From: Nostoc sp. LPT
GTDB taxonomy: Bacteria > Cyanobacteriota > Cyanobacteriia > Cyanobacteriales > Nostocaceae
Reading direction: 5' to 3'
Length of the DNA: 34,869 bases
Assembly (NCBI RefSeq): GCF_017115165.1
Contig: NZ_JABXKF010000164.1
Coordinates: 1 to 34,869, forward strand
Shown: positions 33,044 to 34,869 of the stretch, piece by piece
Position numbering within the stretch: the stretch's first letter is position 1
Layout of the letters: every line of letters starts with the position of its first letter
Program-made: the position numbers and the translations under genes
The notes under the pieces: generated by a model
The model's input: only the letters and a program-made list of their open reading frames with translations
The model's database searches: none
Told to the model about the DNA's origin: nothing

Positions 33044-33613
33044 TTACAATCCTTCTAACGATACTCCCAAAAAGCGGGCTAACTTTGCGCCTTCTGTTTC
33101 CAACTCTGTTAAAGATAAGGGTTGTCCAACCCGTGTTAAGGGTATATCTCGCCGTCCCTTAATGCGTAGATAGAGGGCGCGACGGGGGTTAAGACCTTCT
33201 TTTACGTCTATTAGTACAGATTGGACATCTTCTATGCGGCTATCAATCTGAATTCGGCGGTTTTTGCCAGGAAACCCCCAGCGGAAGATTTTGATTGCGC
33301 CAGTTTCCCGATCAAATTCGTTGTAACCGCCTCCAACATCCAATAAAATTACTAGCCACAGGTATGTGGCTAATAGCAAGCCAGCTACACCATATAACCC
33401 CATCACTAATCCTTGGGGGACGAATACCAGTTGAGTAGGATCGGAAACTAAGAGTAAATTAACTTTTAAATAACTGGATATTCCAGCCAATAAAAAGCCG
33501 CTTGCTCCCAAGGTAACGATAGTTGCCCACCAGTAGTTACTGAACCGACGAGAACCGAGAACATTTTGGTGCAGGATGCGATCGCCTTTGTTAATCGTTG
33601 TTGATGTCGTCAT
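33044..33613 (-). CDS. ycf4: Photosystem I assembly protein Ycf4
   Basis: Ycf4 helps assemble photosystem I in the thylakoid membrane. I chose the ATG at 33613, giving 189 residues as usual for the family; the longer frame from 33658 adds 15 residues unlike Ycf4. The conserved front is RRFSNYWWATIVTLGASGFLLAGISSYL with the first membrane helix, then a second helix (LYGVAGLLLATYLWLVILLD). The soluble C-terminal part has DRETGAIKIFRWGFPGKNRR and the end LARFLGVSLEGL. It is divergent from psbD, an arrangement I recall from Anabaena-type genomes. Expression of the two could be coordinated through the shared 0.9-kb region. Confidence 0.95.
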   Translation of the reverse strand: MTTSTTINKGDRILHQNVLGSRRFSNYWWATIVTLGASGFLLAGISSYLKVNLLLVSDPTQLVFVPQGLVMGLYGVAGLLLATYLWLVILLDVGGGYNEFDRETGAIKIFRWGFPGKNRRIQIDSRIEDVQSVLIDVKEGLNPRRALYLRIKGRRDIPLTRVGQPLSLTELETEGAKLARFLGVSLEGL

Positions 33614-34535
33614 TGAACTACCATTGCCCATGAGATACTCGCTGTGACATACTCGCACACTGAATGCTCTTGCATAAAGTGGTTGTACTCTGTGCCAATC
33701 CAGCTATTGCTGTTTAGGAGGCACCCAGAGCTATGTTTGAAGTCCACGGGAACCCTACCGTAGACTATAAATTTTTTACTTTGTACTTTACAAATTTTAC
33801 TGTCCCCAATGATGCTGGCTTACTTGTACTACGGGACAAACCACTTAGGCGTATTTGTATTAGTCAAGATGTGCCAACTTCCTTTCTCCTTGTCTAACGT
33901 TTCACATAGGTTTTCTAGAGGTGTATCAACGACCGTAGCAGCGAAGTGACCATCCACATTTTACCAAACATCGTTGACAAAACTCAACTGCGCCCTTCCA
34001 TGTTCCTGCTAACGATATAATTTTTTAGGGAATGTTGTACTATTTCTTCACTCAATGGCTGATAAAAATTCTTTCTCCCTGCTCCTGTGCCCCCCCTTCT
34101 ACCCTGCTCCCCTCTCCCTGCCTCTTTTTGACCTCTTGAAATGAGTTACTTATTTACGTCCATCTGCATTAAATTTTTTCAGATTTCTGAGAAAAGTTGT
34201 GTCAAATTGTAAAAATTCTGATATTCATATTATTTATAAGGTTCGTGTTTCATAGCTCATTTGCTTTTGCGTATCAGGCAAAAACCCTGAGTAGTGTGAT
34301 AAGTTAAGAATCATTAAGTTAACACAAGCTAGATTACTAGCCGATGTTACGTGTAATGTCATAACCCTGAGAAATAATGACTTAACTAGTCAGCAAGCTC
34401 TCAGAATCTCAGTTGGTTAAAAGCAGTTGAGATTGTCAAAAAAAACGTTAATTCCTCACGGCAGTCGGTTACACTGGCTCTCCGTACTGTCTTAGAAACG
34501 TTGCAATTTTAGTAAAAAAAGAGGATTTTGCTCTA
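33614..34535. promoter_or_regulatory. Divergent ycf4-psbD region
   Basis: About 920 bases separate the two photosynthesis genes. It holds a C-rich heptamer block near 34074-34124, AT-rich sequence around 34200-34240 (including TATTATTTATAAGG), and TTGTCA at 34434-34439. These are possible promoter elements for psbD, but none is decisive. GAGG at 34521-34524 is the ribosome-binding site of psbD. No gene is seen; the long leader is typical of a light-regulated gene. Confidence 0.5.
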
Positions 34536-34869
34536 ATGACCATCGCAGTTGGACGCGCCCCCAGTAGAGGGTGGTTTGACGTTCTCGACGACTGGCTCAA
34601 GCGCGATCGCTTCGTATTTGTAGGTTGGTCAGGGATACTATTGTTCCCTTGCGCCTTCCTCGCACTAGGCGGTTGGCTGACCGGCACCACATTCGTCACC
34701 TCTTGGTACACCCACGGATTAGCCTCCTCTTACCTAGAAGGCTGTAACTTCCTGACAGTGGCAGTATCCACCCCCGCTGACAGCATGGGACACTCCCTAT
34801 TGCTGTTGTGGGGGCCAGAAGCTCAAGGCGACCTCACCCGTTGGTTCCAATTGGGTGGTTTGTGGCCAT
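34536..34869 (+). CDS. psbD: Photosystem II D2 protein, N-terminal part
   Basis: D2 is one of the two core reaction-centre proteins of photosystem II in the thylakoid membrane. The 111 residues present match the family exactly: MTIAVGRAPSRGWFDVLDDW, RDRFVFVGWSGILLFPCAFLA (first helix), and LEGCNFLTVAVSTPADSMGH. The gene is cut by the end of the window. GAGG at 34521-34524 lies 11 bases before the ATG. psbC is expected to overlap the missing end. GCGATCGC occurs within the coding sequence at codons 22-24 (GCGCGATCGC). Confidence 0.98.
   Translation, partial: MTIAVGRAPSRGWFDVLDDWLKRDRFVFVGWSGILLFPCAFLALGGWLTGTTFVTSWYTHGLASSYLEGCNFLTVAVSTPADSMGHSLLLLWGPEAQGDLTRWFQLGGLWP

Noticed and set aside
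33614..33658. Longer Ycf4 start at 33658
   Set aside because: The extra 15 residues do not resemble Ycf4, and the ATG at 33613 gives the family length.
34469..34711. Open frame antisense to psbD
   Set aside because: It overlaps the certain psbD coding sequence and has no start signal of its own.

Overview
This window comes from a cyanobacterial chromosome, most likely a filamentous heterocyst-forming type of the Nostoc/Anabaena group. The right edge carries ycf4 and the start of psbD in divergent orientation. A minCDE operon, a fused molybdate transporter modBC, a cyanobacterial DUF6464 protein and DUF29 proteins are also present. The octamer GCGATCGC (HIP1) recurs throughout. Heptamer repeats (STRR) and short palindromic or MITE-like repeats fill many intergenic gaps. 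No tRNA, rRNA or CRISPR array was recognised.

Layout. 1-4.3 kb: a Met/Cys-rich metal-binding protein (+), then convergent type I restriction genes with an intact hsdR, an hsdM cut off just after its SAM-binding motif, and no hsdS. 4.5-7.1 kb: modBC with a heptamer-repeat linker, then a decayed RCK/TrkA-type gene with two in-frame stops. 7.2-14.5 kb: a MITE-like element, a methyltransferase, a carotenoid-desaturase-like FAD oxidoreductase, DUF6464, fmt, a secreted protein of unknown function with a strong terminator, and an unrecognised small protein. 14.6-19.2 kb: minE, minD and minC (minC with nine-residue tandem repeats), a DUF1537 kinase, and a two-helix membrane protein.

19.5-25.9 kb is the accessory and eroding part. 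It holds a Fic gene split by one amber codon, and a CHASE2 histidine kinase that lost its front half beside an IS5-type transposase remnant and also carries an internal TGA. An aspartic-protease gene pair lies between two arrays of HIP1-ended repeats. A VapBC-like pair has a damaged PIN toxin, and a LuxR-type response regulator is probably the orphaned partner of the broken kinase. Two near-identical DUF29 genes bracket the area. 26.4-34.9 kb returns to ordinary genes: Gfo/Idh/MocA oxidoreductase, glutamate dehydrogenase, GNAT acetyltransferase, a ketoacyl synthase, a lipoprotein cyclophilin, ycf4 and psbD.

The most striking signal is an 18-base module, GCCTRCGGCGGTAAACTA, sitting inside HIP1 sites (GCGAT|CGC). 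Filled and unfilled copies lie side by side in tandem arrays at 22.77-23.06 kb and 23.82-23.98 kb. Further copies occur at 24.04 kb, at the breakpoint of the PIN gene, and at 29.67 kb on the other strand. Other notable observations are the 27-bp repeat in minC, the heptamer repeat read as the ModB-ModC linker, and three genes broken only by in-frame stops.
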